Origin: Paenibacillus sp. FSL H7-0331
GTDB lineage: Bacteria > Bacillota > Bacilli > Paenibacillales > NBRC-103111
DNA: 64,000 nucleotides
Direction of reading: 5' to 3'
NCBI RefSeq assembly: GCF_001956045.1
Contig: NZ_MRTH01000029.1
Location: forward strand, 1 to 64,000
The position numbers and the translations under genes were made by a program. Under the pieces are notes generated by a model, which ran no database searches, was not told the origin of the DNA, and saw only the letters and a program-made list of their open reading frames with translations. How positions within the stretch are numbered: position 1 is the stretch's first letter; the number at the start of each line of letters is the position of its first letter. Shown here in pieces: positions 55,144 through 64,000 of the stretch.

Positions 55144-55179
55144 AAAGGCCCATGCCACGAAAAACGTGACATGAGCCTT
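55144..55179 (-). promoter_or_regulatory. Second hairpin in the bmrCD leader
   Basis: Minus-strand RNA AAGGCUCAUGUCACG (55165-55179) pairs over all 15 positions with CGUGGCAUGGGCCUU (55145-55159), 13 Watson-Crick and two G-U, loop UUUUU. On the plus strand the two G-U positions would be C-A mismatches, so the structure belongs to minus-strand RNA. A UUUAUUAUAU tract follows. Its distal arm can alternatively pair with AAGGC just ahead of the terminator stem. Confidence 0.65.
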
Positions 55180-55206
55180 GGATTCACCAGCAATACCCAT
55201 GTTGGG

Positions 55207-55323
55207 TTAACTGCATCTCTTGCGTCCAAAGGTCAGGAAGGCCACGTCATCAACTATGAAATTAAGGGCAAATCTGTGATCGCCAAAATGTAGATGGACT
55301 GTGCTTGTATTCATGTTATTCAT
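55207..55323 (-). CDS. 38-residue leader peptide upstream of bmrCD (BmrB-like role)
   Basis: Too short for usual gene calling. ATG 55323 follows AAAAGGAGG at eight bases; the frame ends with TAA at 55207. Product: MNNMNTSTVHLHFGDHRF and then a hydrophobic, acidic part and GRKRCS at the end. It lies between a TTGACA promoter (55401-55429) and two hairpins, ahead of bmrC. In B. subtilis, bmrB is a leader peptide by which stalled ribosomes release transcription of bmrCD; the same role is inferred here from position and structure, not from sequence similarity. The codons GAC-GTG-GCC-TTC (around 55238-55246) repeat the distal arm of the next hairpin and could capture its first arm. Confidence 0.6.
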   Translation of the reverse strand: MNNMNTSTVHLHFGDHRFALNFIVDDVAFLTFGRKRCS

Positions 55324-55400
55324 CGTAGACTCCTCCTTTTCCTGAACGATTAGGGATACTTGGGTTGATTGGTCAATAAGATCGATTGGATATATTGTAA

Positions 55401-55429
55401 GTTAACATGGCGCGTAAAGTGCTGTCAAT
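55401..55429 (-). promoter_or_regulatory. Sigma-A promoter of the leader-bmrCD transcript
   Basis: Minus strand TTGACA (perfect), 17 bases, TTAACT with TG just ahead (extended -10). RNA would start near 55394, about 70 bases before the leader ORF. Confidence 0.5.
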
Positions 55430-55508
55430 CCTTTTATATGGAAATATTAACTATAATTGTTCTTTCTCGTAAGGGTATTTATTACGGACCTGCTGTATCG
55501 CCATTTAA

Positions 55509-57884
55509 TCACAGCACCGTATAATGCCTCCACTCCTCGGGCAGCAGGCGTTGATATTGAGGCTGGAGATAGCGGTCATCCACCAGCATAAGTAGTCCGC
55601 GGTCCTGCTCCGAGCGAATCAATCTTCCCCCGGCTTGCAGTACCTTGTTCATTCCCGGAAACACATAAGCATAATCATAGCCATGAAGACCCGCTGCATT
55701 GAAATAATCCTTGATGATATTACGCTCCAGACCCAGCTGCGGCAATCCTACACCTACGACCACAACACCTGTTAGACGATCTCCGACCAAATCGATCCCT
55801 TCCGAGAAAATTCCGCCCAGCACGGCAAATCCAGCAAAGGCTTCCCGATTGTCTGCATCAAATGCCCCCAGAAAGCTATCGCGATCTTCCTCTGTCATGT
55901 CCGCCTGCTGCAAAATTGTTTTTCTATGGGGCACTAAGGCTGTAAAAGCCTCGTACACCTCGTTCATATAGGCATAGGAAGGGAAAAAGAACAAATAATT
56001 GCCTGGCGTTGTATCCAGCAATTGGCTTAGCAGCTGTGTGAGCGGCGATTTCGTACGTTCACGATCCTGATATCGGGTCGAGAGCGGTTGAATGTATACG
56101 TCAAGCTGTTCTTTGGAAAAAGGAGATGGGATCGATACCGTGTAATCATCCTCCCCCGCTCCCAGCATTCTCATAAAATAAGCGAAGGGGGCCAGTGTTG
56201 CCGAGAAAAAGATATGAGAACGGTAGCCTTTGCCCATCTGCTGCAGCAGGTAGGAAGGGTCAAGGCAGAACAGCTTGATCTCTACCTCGCTTTTTGTGCA
56301 TTCGGCGTAGGTTACAAAGCGTTCATCATATAGCTTGGAAATCCTTACAAAGCTCTGAGCGGCAAAATACGTATCCAGCAGCAGCGAATGGTCCGACGTC
56401 CCTCCGTGGGAGGCGAGCTCCCTTTCCGCGTGGACAATAAAATGTTCCAACTCATCGAGCAGTGCCTGCGGAGGCTCCTGAGTAATTCGAATGGGTTCCG
56501 TGCTTTGTTTTCTGAGTGAAATGAACTGCTCATTAACGGCTTTTGCTGCTTTGCTGACGCTCTGACTAAGTTCCTTGAATTCCCTTTGAACGTTCAAAAA
56601 GTCCGATTTATGCAGCGCACCTGAAAACATTTCCCGCGCCCGATCAACCAAATTGTGAGCTTCGTCGACAAGGATTGCCGTCTGCTTCTTCTGCTCGGCG
56701 AGCAGCCTTTTTAAGGATACACGTGGATCAAACACATAATTATAATCACAGATGATGACATCTGCGGCATAGGCAGCATCCAGTGACATTTCAAATGGAC
56801 ACACCCGGTGCTTACGGGCATACTGCTCGATGATGGGCCGATTGATCAGTGTTTCGTGGGTTAACATATCGAGCAGCGCGCCATTAATCCGATCATAGTA
56901 GCCATCCGCGAACTCGCAATGCTCCTTCGTACACCTGACCTCATCCTTGAAGCATATTTTATCCTTGGCAGTCAGTGTCACCGTATGAATATGCAGCCCT
57001 GCTGTCTGCATGAGTGTAAAGGATTCCTCCGCTGCCGTTCTTGTCGTCGTTCTCGCGGTCACATAAAAAACACGCTGCAATAGCCCCATGCCCATCGCCT
57101 TGACAGCAGGAAAGATCGTCGAGATCGTCTTCCCTGTACCTGTGGGAGCTTTGGCAAACAGCTTGCTTCCCGTTTCTATCGATTGATACACAGCACCTGC
57201 CAGCTTGCGCTGCCCTTCGCGGTAAGCCTTAAAGGGGAATTGCAGCTCATGAATACTGCTATCCCTTTGCCGTACGTGCCGTTGCAGCATTTGCGCATAG
57301 GGGGCATACTGCCGGATCATCTCCTGCATATGCTGCTCTAGCTCCTCAAATGCTGCCTCCTTGACGAACCGTTTCTGCTGCTCGGTATCCACCTGTACAT
57401 AGGTAAGCTGAACGCGCATCCGTTCCAGCCCCTGCGCACGAGCATACATGTAGGCATAACATTTGGCCTGCGCCCAGTGGACCGGGAACATGTCCTCGGT
57501 TATGAGTGCGATGGACATCGCAGTCGATTTAATCTCATCAATCGTGTATGCAGCCTCGGACAGCAGCAGCCCGTCGCATCGACCATCAATGACAAACAGG
57601 AGATCGCCATAAGGGATCTCCGTTGTCAGGTATACTTCCTTCAAGTCGTGCTCGCCATACTGCTTTTGTATATGCTGATGGGCCTTCGTACCTTCGGTCA
57701 GCGAGCTGACCGTCCGAAATCCGGAATCGATGCTTCCGCTGCGGCACACATATTCCACCAAGGCTCGTACCGCTATTTGTATGATCGGTAATGGAGGCTT
57801 AGTAGATACGCCCGGTGTAGGTACATCTTCAGAAATTGCTGGGTTCACGGGTGTTGTGGGCTGGGTCGGTTCGTTCCCTTGCAT
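55509..57884 (-). CDS. RecB-type nuclease fused to Fe-S (XPD/DinG-like) DNA helicase
   Basis: 791 residues. N-terminal PD-(D/E)XK domain (about 35-200) with the full RecB-family set: H69 (GTKAHQHIQ), D104 (GRCDGLL), E117 and K119 (TIDEIKST), and Q139-x3-Y143. Helicase domain from about 215: Walker A APTGTGKTIS (247-255), Fe-S cysteines C311, C318, C323 and C362 as in XPD, DEAH box (407-410), motif FFSATLAP and C-terminal GGIFSEGIDLVGDR and QAGGRLIRSEQDRG. So a superfamily 2, 5'-3' type helicase with a probably active nuclease, for DNA repair or damaged-end processing (inference). Single gene, start ATG 57884 after AGGTG. Confidence 0.88.
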   Translation of the reverse strand: MQGNEPTQPTTPVNPAISEDVPTPGVSTKPPLPIIQIAVRALVEYVCRSGSIDSGFRTVSSLTEGTKAHQHIQKQYGEHDLKEVYLTTEIPYGDLLFVIDGRCDGLLLSEAAYTIDEIKSTAMSIALITEDMFPVHWAQAKCYAYMYARAQGLERMRVQLTYVQVDTEQQKRFVKEAAFEELEQHMQEMIRQYAPYAQMLQRHVRQRDSSIHELQFPFKAYREGQRKLAGAVYQSIETGSKLFAKAPTGTGKTISTIFPAVKAMGMGLLQRVFYVTARTTTRTAAEESFTLMQTAGLHIHTVTLTAKDKICFKDEVRCTKEHCEFADGYYDRINGALLDMLTHETLINRPIIEQYARKHRVCPFEMSLDAAYAADVIICDYNYVFDPRVSLKRLLAEQKKQTAILVDEAHNLVDRAREMFSGALHKSDFLNVQREFKELSQSVSKAAKAVNEQFISLRKQSTEPIRITQEPPQALLDELEHFIVHAERELASHGGTSDHSLLLDTYFAAQSFVRISKLYDERFVTYAECTKSEVEIKLFCLDPSYLLQQMGKGYRSHIFFSATLAPFAYFMRMLGAGEDDYTVSIPSPFSKEQLDVYIQPLSTRYQDRERTKSPLTQLLSQLLDTTPGNYLFFFPSYAYMNEVYEAFTALVPHRKTILQQADMTEEDRDSFLGAFDADNREAFAGFAVLGGIFSEGIDLVGDRLTGVVVVGVGLPQLGLERNIIKDYFNAAGLHGYDYAYVFPGMNKVLQAGGRLIRSEQDRGLLMLVDDRYLQPQYQRLLPEEWRHYTVL

Positions 57885-57976
57885 CGTATCACCTGTCCAT
57901 TAATCAGGAATAGCATTTCGAGGTACATATCTATTCCGACTATACCACACATATGTTCGTATGGATAGTTGAACCT

Positions 57977-58729
57977 TTAATCGCCTATTCCTTTCATATC
58001 TGCTTGACGTGCTCGTATACCAAGATCAATAATGTCTCTGGCTCTGGTTACTTCTTGGTCTGTTGGTGTCGGACAATGCTCAAGCAGATACTCTTTCCCC
58101 ATTTGCTGCCATTTATAGACACCCATTCTGTGATAAGGAAGCAACTCCAGCTTATTAACGTTATTCAATGATCCGATGAACTGACCGAGCTCGCTTAGAT
58201 CCTCATACCCGTCTGTAAATCCGGGTACCAGCACGTGACGAATCCAGATGTTTTTTTGGATCTCATTTAAATAATGAGCAAAGCGCTTGATACGATCATT
58301 AGGCTGTGCCGTAAGCGCGATATGCTTATCCGAATTGATCATTTTCAGGTCCAGCAGCACCAAATCTGTCACCTTCAACAGCTCCTGTGCATGCTCAGGC
58401 TCACAAAAGCCATTCGTATCCAGCACAGTATGCAGCCCCCAGCGAGCTTTACATGCGCTAAACAAACGGGCTACGAAAGCAGCCTGCAGCGTCGGCTCTC
58501 CGCCCGTCACTGTAATGCCTCCGCCTGACCGGCGATAGTACTCCAGATAAGGTTCGATCTCACCAAGAATCTCCTCAACTTCCATCTGACTGCCCGCATT
58601 CATTTCCCATGAATCCGGATTATGACAATACTTGCACTGCAGTGCACAGCCCTGCATGAAAAGAACAAAGCGGATGCCCGGACCATCAACGGTGCCAAAG
58701 GTGTCGAAGGAATGTATGCGTCCTTTCAT
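57977..58729 (-). CDS. pflA: Pyruvate formate-lyase activating enzyme
   Basis: 250 residues. Radical SAM enzyme that installs the glycyl radical on PflB under anaerobic conditions. Cluster motif C-x3-C-x2-C in GCALQCKYCHNPD (about 28-40), SAM-binding GGGITVTGGEPT and the late VPGFTD and LPYHRMG segments. Start ATG 58729 after GAGAGGGG. It is the third gene of adhE-pflB-pflA, 20 bases after pflB. Confidence 0.95.
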   Translation of the reverse strand: MKGRIHSFDTFGTVDGPGIRFVLFMQGCALQCKYCHNPDSWEMNAGSQMEVEEILGEIEPYLEYYRRSGGGITVTGGEPTLQAAFVARLFSACKARWGLHTVLDTNGFCEPEHAQELLKVTDLVLLDLKMINSDKHIALTAQPNDRIKRFAHYLNEIQKNIWIRHVLVPGFTDGYEDLSELGQFIGSLNNVNKLELLPYHRMGVYKWQQMGKEYLLEHCPTPTDQEVTRARDIIDLGIRARQADMKGIGD

Positions 58730-58749
58730 CGCTCTGTACCCCTCTCTAT

Positions 58750-61011
58750 TTACATCGAGCCATGAAAGGTACGATGTATCACATCAAGCTGCTGTTCTCT
58801 CGTCAGCTTGATAAAGTTAACAGCGTAGCCTGAAACACGAATCGTCAGTTGCGGATATTGCTCTGGGTGCTCCATCGCATCCAGGAGCTGTGCACGGTCA
58901 AATACATTAATATTCAAATGATGACCTAGATTAGCCATATAGCCATCGAGCAGTGAAACCAGATTCGAAATACGTGTATCTTCCTCACGACCGAGAGCCT
59001 TTGGCACGATAGAGAACGTATTGGAAATCCCGTCCTGGCAGTGCTCGTAGGGAATCTTGGCTACAGAAGCCAGGGATGCCAACGCCCCCTTCCGGTCACG
59101 TCCGTGCATCGGATTGGCGCCTGGTGCGAAGGGCTCTCCAGCCTTGCGGCCATCCGGGGTACATCCTGTTTTTTTCCCGTACACGACATTGGAGGTAATG
59201 GTCAGCACAGACATCGTGGGCACTGCGCCGCGGTACGTCTTATGCTTCCTGATCTTGTTCATGAACGTTTCCGTCAATTGAACAGCAATCGCATCCACAC
59301 GGTCATCATTATTGCCATACTGCGGGTATTCGCCTTCAATTTCAAAATCGACGGCAATCCCGCTTTCATTGCGAATCGGGCGGACCTTTGCATACTTGAT
59401 CGCGCTAAGCGAGTCAGCAACTACGGAGAGTCCCGCAATACCCGTAGCCATCGTGCGTACAATTTCACGATCGTGCAGCGCCATCTCCAGCCGCTCATAG
59501 CAGTACTTATCATGCATAAAATGAATGACGTTAAGTGTGTTCACATACAGCTTTGCCAGCCATTCCATCATGGTATCGAATTTCTCCATCACTTCTTCAA
59601 AGTTTAGAGCCTCGTCAGAAGTCATGGGTTCTAAACGAGGGCCTACCTGTATGCCCAGCTTCTCATCCACACCACCGTTAATCGCATAGAGCAAAGCTTT
59701 AGCCAGATTGGCCCGGGCGCCGAAGAACTGCATTTGCTTGCCTATGCGCATCGCAGATACACAGCAAGCAATACCGTAATCATCGCCAAAATAAGGCCTC
59801 ATCAGATCATCATTTTCGTACTGGATCGAGCTGGTTTCGACGGATACCTTGGCACAGTAAGCTTTGAAGCCATCAGGCAGCTGAGTCGACCACAGCACAG
59901 TCAGGTTCGGCTCAGGGGCAGGACCCAGATTGTACAAGGTATGCAGGAAACGGAAGGAATTTTTCGTCACACGCGCTCTGCCGTCCAGTCCCATGCCGCC
60001 AATTGATTCAGTGACCCAGGTCGGATCTCCACTGAAAAGCTCATTATAGTCGGGTGTACGTAAAAATTTGACGATACGAAGCTTCATGACAAAATGATCA
60101 ACAAGCTCCTGCGCCTCCATTTCAGTTAACGTCCCATCGTGTAAATCCCGTTCGATATAAATGTCCAGAAAGCTGGATACGCGTCCAAGACTCATCGCCG
60201 CGCCATTCTGCTCCTTGATCGCAGCCAAGTAAGCGAAGTACAACCATTGCACAGCCTCACTGGCATTCATAGCCGGCTTAGACACATCATAGCCGTAGGT
60301 TGTGGCCATCTGATTCAATTCGCCCAAACTGCGAATTTGCTCGGAGAGCTCTTCACGCAGCTGAATGACCTCTTCAGTGATCGAATCCACTTCCAATTGC
60401 AGCAGATCCTTTTTCTTTTCCTTGATCAATCGGTCTACACCATACAGAGCAACACGCCGGTAATCGCCAATAATGCGACCACGTCCGTAAGCATCTGGCA
60501 AACCTGTAATGATTGCAGCCTTACGTGCTGTTTTCATCTCCGTGGTGTAGGCGTCGAACACACCTTGGTTATGCGTTTTGCGAATATCTGTAAACAACCG
60601 TACGATTTCGTCCGGCAGCTTGAAGCCATAAGCTTCACAAGCATCGATAACCATGCGAATACCGCCGAAGGGTTGTACGGATCGCTTAAGCGGAGCGTCG
60701 GTTTGCAAGCCGACAATTTTCTCTATGCTCTGTGCAATATACCCTGGCGCATGCGATGTAATCGTGGACACCGTCTGGACATCGATATCCAAAACGCCTC
60801 CATTGTCTCTCTCCTGGCGGGTTAGCTCGCTAACCATACGCCACAGCTCCTCCGTCGCTGCCGTTGGACCCTTTAAAAAGGCCGAATCCCCTGTATACAC
60901 CGTGACATTGGTATCGATAAAATCTTTAACATCGATTGCTGTTTCCCATTTCCCCTTGGCAAACCCTCGCCAATAACTGTCTGTCTGTATATCGCCCTCT
61001 CGTATCGCCAT
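58750..61011 (-). CDS. pflB: Formate C-acetyltransferase (pyruvate formate-lyase)
   Basis: 753 residues from ATG 61011, seven bases after AGGAGG (the longest frame includes the box). Splits pyruvate and CoA into acetyl-CoA and formate without oxygen. Catalytic cysteines C416-C417 in GIACCVSAM and the glycyl radical G728 in RVSGYAVNF, 25 residues from the end. Length is typical (740-760). It lies 119 bases after adhE; that gap holds a small AACAGC/GCTGTT hairpin but no T tract, so read-through from the adhE promoter is likely. Confidence 0.95.
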   Translation of the reverse strand: MAIREGDIQTDSYWRGFAKGKWETAIDVKDFIDTNVTVYTGDSAFLKGPTAATEELWRMVSELTRQERDNGGVLDIDVQTVSTITSHAPGYIAQSIEKIVGLQTDAPLKRSVQPFGGIRMVIDACEAYGFKLPDEIVRLFTDIRKTHNQGVFDAYTTEMKTARKAAIITGLPDAYGRGRIIGDYRRVALYGVDRLIKEKKKDLLQLEVDSITEEVIQLREELSEQIRSLGELNQMATTYGYDVSKPAMNASEAVQWLYFAYLAAIKEQNGAAMSLGRVSSFLDIYIERDLHDGTLTEMEAQELVDHFVMKLRIVKFLRTPDYNELFSGDPTWVTESIGGMGLDGRARVTKNSFRFLHTLYNLGPAPEPNLTVLWSTQLPDGFKAYCAKVSVETSSIQYENDDLMRPYFGDDYGIACCVSAMRIGKQMQFFGARANLAKALLYAINGGVDEKLGIQVGPRLEPMTSDEALNFEEVMEKFDTMMEWLAKLYVNTLNVIHFMHDKYCYERLEMALHDREIVRTMATGIAGLSVVADSLSAIKYAKVRPIRNESGIAVDFEIEGEYPQYGNNDDRVDAIAVQLTETFMNKIRKHKTYRGAVPTMSVLTITSNVVYGKKTGCTPDGRKAGEPFAPGANPMHGRDRKGALASLASVAKIPYEHCQDGISNTFSIVPKALGREEDTRISNLVSLLDGYMANLGHHLNINVFDRAQLLDAMEHPEQYPQLTIRVSGYAVNFIKLTREQQLDVIHRTFHGSM

Positions 61012-61130
61012 CATGGCACCTCCTGAAGTATTGTTCATACATGACCTGCACGCCGCTATTTACAGACACTGCATTCATCTCAAACAGCGTGAGGCTGTTC
61101 ATTCTACTCCAATGTGTACTTATTGCACGA

Positions 61131-63737
61131 TTAAAACCTGCCGTAAAACGCATTCCGATAAATATCAGCCAACTCTGTCACTAAAGGCATCCTTGGATTG
61201 GCTGTTGTGCACTGATCTTCAAACGCCCGATCCGCCAAGTAATCGACTCGCGTCTCGAATTGCTCGCCATCGAATCCAAGATCCTGAAATTTCTCAGGAA
61301 TACCGAGAACGGTGTTCAATCTGCGTACTGCCTGGATGAGACTGTTCACTCCTTCTTCCGTTGTCTTCGCAGGAAGCCCGAGCATACGCGCAATTTCGGC
61401 ATAACGTTGATCCGCTATGAAATGATCGTATTTCGGGAACGAAGTGAGCTTCGTTGGTTGACTTGCATTATAGCGAATGACATGTGGCATCAAGATTGCA
61501 TTGGTACGTCCATGAGCTGTGTGGTATTCTCCGCCCCATTTATGCGCCAGGCTGTGATTAATACCAAGGAACGCGTTCGCAAAGGCCATACCGGCAATTG
61601 TTGAGGCATTATGCATCTTCTCGCGCGCTGCAGGATCACCGGTAGCAAATGACTTTTCAAGATTCTGAAATACCAATTGGATTGCCTTCATCGCTAAGCC
61701 ATCGGAGTAATCATTAGCCATCACAGACACATAGGCTTCAATCGCGTGGGTTAAAACGTCCATACCCGTGTCGGCCACCGCTGTCTTAGGCAAGCTGTAC
61801 ACATAATCAGGATCAATAATGGCAACGTCAGGTGTAAGCTCATAATCGGCAAGCGGGTATTTGGTATTTCCTTTGTCCTTATCTGTAATCACGGCGAAGG
61901 ATGTCACTTCCGAACCTGTGCCTGAAGTTGTGGGAATCGCAACAAATTTGGCTTTGCGCCCCAGACGCGGATACTTGTACACCCGTTTACGGATATCCAT
62001 AAATTTTTGCTTTAACGCATCAAAGCTGGTATCCGGGTATTCGTAGAACAGCCACATCGCTTTCGCCGCATCCATAGGTGATCCGCCACCCAGAGCAATA
62101 ATGCAGTCCGGCTGGAAGCTGGCCATCTGTGCCCGACCACGCTCCACCGTGTCAACCGACGGGTCCGGCTCCACATCCGAGAACACCTCGATATACACGG
62201 GCAGCTGACGCTTGCGCAAATAATATTCTACGCGCTCTACATAACCCAGCTTCACCATCATCGGATCCGTAACAATCATCACTCTTGTAATATCAGGCAT
62301 TTTCTCTAAATATTGCGTAGCCCCTTTTTCAAAATAAATCTTCGGGGGTATTTTGAACCACTGCATGTTGACGGTACGGTAAGCAATCCGTTTCACATTG
62401 ATCAGATTCACGGCGCTCACGTTGGAGGTTGTCGAGTTATGACCATAAGAGCCGCAGCCAAGTGTCAAGGAAGGCAGATTTGTATTATAAATATCGCCGA
62501 TTGCACCGTGAGTGGAAGGCGAATTAACAATAACACGTCCTGTTTGAAGCTTATTGGAGAACGCCTGGATGACCTCCTCATTCTGAGAATGAATAACGGA
62601 CGAATGTCCCATACCGCCAAATTTGACAACTTCCACAGCCCGGTCAATTCCTTGCTCAGCATTCTTCACTTTGTAGCATGCGAGCACGGGGCTTAGCTTT
62701 TCAGCCGATAACGGAAATTTCTCACCGACTCCAGCTAACTCCGCAACCAGCATTTTTGTTGCCACAGGCACCTGAATGCCAGCCATCTCGGCGATTGCGG
62801 CAGCAGATTGACCTACAATCACAGCGTTAACCGCACATTTCTCGGGGTTAATCACCAATTTGGAAACCGCTTCGATTTCTTCCGGATTCAAAAAGTAACA
62901 GCCCGAATCAGCCATCAATTTTCTGGTTTCTACATATACCGTGTCCTCAATAATGACGGCTTGCTCAGAAGCGCAAATCATACCGTTGTCAAACGTCTTC
63001 GATAGGATCAAATCATGAACAGCCTGCTGCAAGTTCGCTGTTTTCTCAATGAAGCAGGGAACATTACCGGGTCCAACACCCAAAGCCGGCTTACCGGTGC
63101 TGTAGGCGGCTTTTACCATCGAAGATCCTCCCGTAGCAAGAACCAGTGCTACATCAGGATGATTCATCAACAGCTGGGTAGCTTCAACAGATGGATGCTT
63201 TACCCATTGAATACAATGCTCTGGCGCACCCGCCTGAACAGCCGCCGAAAGTAACGTCGCTGCAGCCGCTGCACTCGATTGCTGCGCGGATGGATGGAAG
63301 GCAAAGATAATCGGGTTCCGGGTTTTGGTCGCAATTAATGACTTGAACATGGTCGTTGACGTCGGATTGGTAACTGGCGTAACTCCCGCAATAATGCCAA
63401 CGGGCTCGGCTACCAGCTGGTAGTGCTCATAAGCATTTTCCTCAATCACGCCAACTGTCTTGATATTTTTAATGCTGTGGTAAATATACTCCGTAGCAAA
63501 TAAATTCTTAGTGATTTTATCTTCATAGACACCGCGGCCTGTTTCCTCGACAGCAAGCTTGGCGAGCTGCATGTGCCCTTCGATACCAGCTAATGCCATT
63601 TGCTGTACAACTTGATCTACCTGGTTTTGATCGAGCTTAAGAAATTGCTGCTGTGCTTGCCTGGCTCTGGCCACCAGCTGGTTGACTTCGTCTTGAGCAG
63701 AAAGCTGTTCAATCTTTTTCGCTTCTTTTGCTGTCAT
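61131..63737 (-). CDS. adhE: Bifunctional acetaldehyde-CoA/alcohol dehydrogenase
   Basis: 868 residues from ATG 63737, nine bases after GGAGTG. N-terminal CoA-acylating aldehyde dehydrogenase (about 1-440) with nucleophile C255 in NGMICASEQA, then an iron-dependent alcohol dehydrogenase (about 450-868) with GGGSPMDAAKAMW, metal ligands in GMDVLTHAIEAY and INHSLAHKWGG..HGRTNA. Converts acetyl-CoA through acetaldehyde to ethanol, using two NADH; it forms spirosomes. First gene of the fermentation operon; Rex-like and Fnr-like sites lie upstream. Confidence 0.95.
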   Translation of the reverse strand: MTAKEAKKIEQLSAQDEVNQLVARARQAQQQFLKLDQNQVDQVVQQMALAGIEGHMQLAKLAVEETGRGVYEDKITKNLFATEYIYHSIKNIKTVGVIEENAYEHYQLVAEPVGIIAGVTPVTNPTSTTMFKSLIATKTRNPIIFAFHPSAQQSSAAAAATLLSAAVQAGAPEHCIQWVKHPSVEATQLLMNHPDVALVLATGGSSMVKAAYSTGKPALGVGPGNVPCFIEKTANLQQAVHDLILSKTFDNGMICASEQAVIIEDTVYVETRKLMADSGCYFLNPEEIEAVSKLVINPEKCAVNAVIVGQSAAAIAEMAGIQVPVATKMLVAELAGVGEKFPLSAEKLSPVLACYKVKNAEQGIDRAVEVVKFGGMGHSSVIHSQNEEVIQAFSNKLQTGRVIVNSPSTHGAIGDIYNTNLPSLTLGCGSYGHNSTTSNVSAVNLINVKRIAYRTVNMQWFKIPPKIYFEKGATQYLEKMPDITRVMIVTDPMMVKLGYVERVEYYLRKRQLPVYIEVFSDVEPDPSVDTVERGRAQMASFQPDCIIALGGGSPMDAAKAMWLFYEYPDTSFDALKQKFMDIRKRVYKYPRLGRKAKFVAIPTTSGTGSEVTSFAVITDKDKGNTKYPLADYELTPDVAIIDPDYVYSLPKTAVADTGMDVLTHAIEAYVSVMANDYSDGLAMKAIQLVFQNLEKSFATGDPAAREKMHNASTIAGMAFANAFLGINHSLAHKWGGEYHTAHGRTNAILMPHVIRYNASQPTKLTSFPKYDHFIADQRYAEIARMLGLPAKTTEEGVNSLIQAVRRLNTVLGIPEKFQDLGFDGEQFETRVDYLADRAFEDQCTTANPRMPLVTELADIYRNAFYGRF

Positions 63738-63802
63738 GTTATCATCCACTCCTATACTCTTCTCATCATGCTGCAGCCACCATCTTGTTGTTCTACCTTT
63801 AG

Positions 63803-63808
63803 ATTAAA
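63803..63808 (-). promoter_or_regulatory. Possible -10 box of the adhE-pfl operon
   Basis: Minus strand TTTAAT about 65 bases before the start codon. RNA starting near 63796 would place the Fnr-like site at about -40, the class II activator position; there is no good -35 box, which fits an activator-dependent promoter. Confidence 0.35.
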
Positions 63809-63827
63809 CATGATTTGGAAACCAAAC

Positions 63828-63843
63828 TATGACAAAGATCACA
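63828..63843 (-). promoter_or_regulatory. Fnr/Crp-like operator upstream of adhE
   Basis: TGTGA-TCTTTG-TCATA on the minus strand; nine of ten positions of TGTGA-N6-TCACA, the Fnr consensus of B. subtilis. Confidence 0.5.
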
Positions 63844-63846
63844 GAG

Positions 63847-63864
63847 CCGTGAATAATTTCACAT
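63847..63864 (-). promoter_or_regulatory. Rex-like operator upstream of adhE
   Basis: Perfect palindromic core GTGAA-TAAT-TTCAC at 63849-63862, fitting TTGTGAA-N4-TTCACAA in its inner ten positions. Rex represses fermentation genes until NADH/NAD rises. Confidence 0.6.
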
Positions 63865-63959
63865 TTCACTTTGCTATTTCCAGTGATTGACTTGTCCGTA
63901 TAATTCGACTACCATAACTATAATCTTGGTAAGTATCGATAGTTAAAGGAGGTGAGCCC

Positions 63960-64000
63960 ATGGGAAGATTCACTAAATTGTTGCTGACTGCCATTATGCT
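63960..64000 (+). CDS. Start of a secreted or membrane protein, cut by window end
   Basis: ATG 63960 follows AAAGGAGGTGAGCC, a perfect box. The visible 13 codons read MGRFTKLLLTAIM, the front of a signal peptide or membrane helix. Divergent from adhE. Nothing more can be said. Confidence 0.6.
   Translation, partial: MGRFTKLLLTAIM

Noticed and set aside
55171..55293. Plus-strand ORF of 40 codons opposite the bmrCD leader ORF
   Set aside because: Begins inside the hairpin arm, has no ribosome binding site, and the G-U pairs show that the structured RNA is from the minus strand.

Overview
The window looks like a chromosomal segment of a Paenibacillus-like member of the Bacillota (Paenibacillaceae). 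The reasons are strong AGGAGG-type ribosome binding sites, frequent TTG and GTG starts, an SLH-anchored subtilase, a YesM/YesN-type sensor and AraC-type response regulator beside a sugar ABC operon, a two-PAS KinA/KinE-like sporulation-type kinase, CdaR, CsbD, YdjO, a 3D-domain protein and a BmrCD-type exporter. The species call is inference. I saw no rRNA, tRNA, CRISPR array, complete insertion sequence or prophage. Almost all of it reads as core or soft-core chromosome.

Layout. 1-2.4 kb: two secreted proteins of unknown function (one with tandem repeats, cut by the window edge) and a hypothetical gene. 2.4-4.4 kb: a hypoxanthine/uracil-type DNA glycosylase overlapping an EamA exporter, then a 67-residue orphan. 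4.5-9.5 kb: a minus-strand run of neopullulanase, AI-2E family permease, GlgC and a short-chain dehydrogenase, closed by a strong terminator. 9.7-18.7 kb: a chemoreceptor; GH88 hydrolase, sugar dehydrogenase-like lipoprotein and methyltransferase; Dps; cardiolipin synthase with a kinase-like protein. 18.9-22.8 kb: a 1282-residue subtilase with cadherin-like and SLH domains. 22.9-27.8 kb: glycerate kinase divergent from its probable regulator CdaR, then GlnRS and a histidine phosphatase. 28-34.8 kb: sugar ABC permeases and binding protein followed by the sensor kinase and response regulator.

35-38.6 kb: glutamate racemase, LysM-3D protein, a cluster of DnaA boxes and a PAS histidine kinase. 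38.7-46.1 kb: aldo/keto reductase and MFS pair, a C-terminal relic of a second MFS pump, an M23 peptidase, an FAD oxidoreductase and a diguanylate cyclase. 46.2-55.5 kb: a homomeric-type ABC exporter with an OmpR-type two-component system, csbD, ydjO, a cold-shock gene with a structured leader, and a heterodimeric BmrCD-like exporter preceded by an unlisted 38-codon leader ORF and two hairpins. 55.5-57.9 kb: a RecB-nuclease/Fe-S helicase fusion. 58-63.8 kb: adhE-pflB-pflA fermentation operon with Rex-like and Fnr-like sites. 63.96 kb: start of a secreted or membrane protein cut by the window end.

The most interesting points are: (i) a probable ribosome-dependent transcription attenuator upstream of bmrCD (leader ORF plus hairpins, about 55104-55429); (ii) five phased DnaA-box-like 9-mers upstream of a sporulation-type kinase (36728-36802); (iii) a terminator-like hairpin inside the csp leader; (iv) sigma-B-like promoters on dps and csbD; and (v) the nuclease-helicase fusion. 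Start codons were re-chosen by ribosome binding site wherever the longest reading frame began implausibly.
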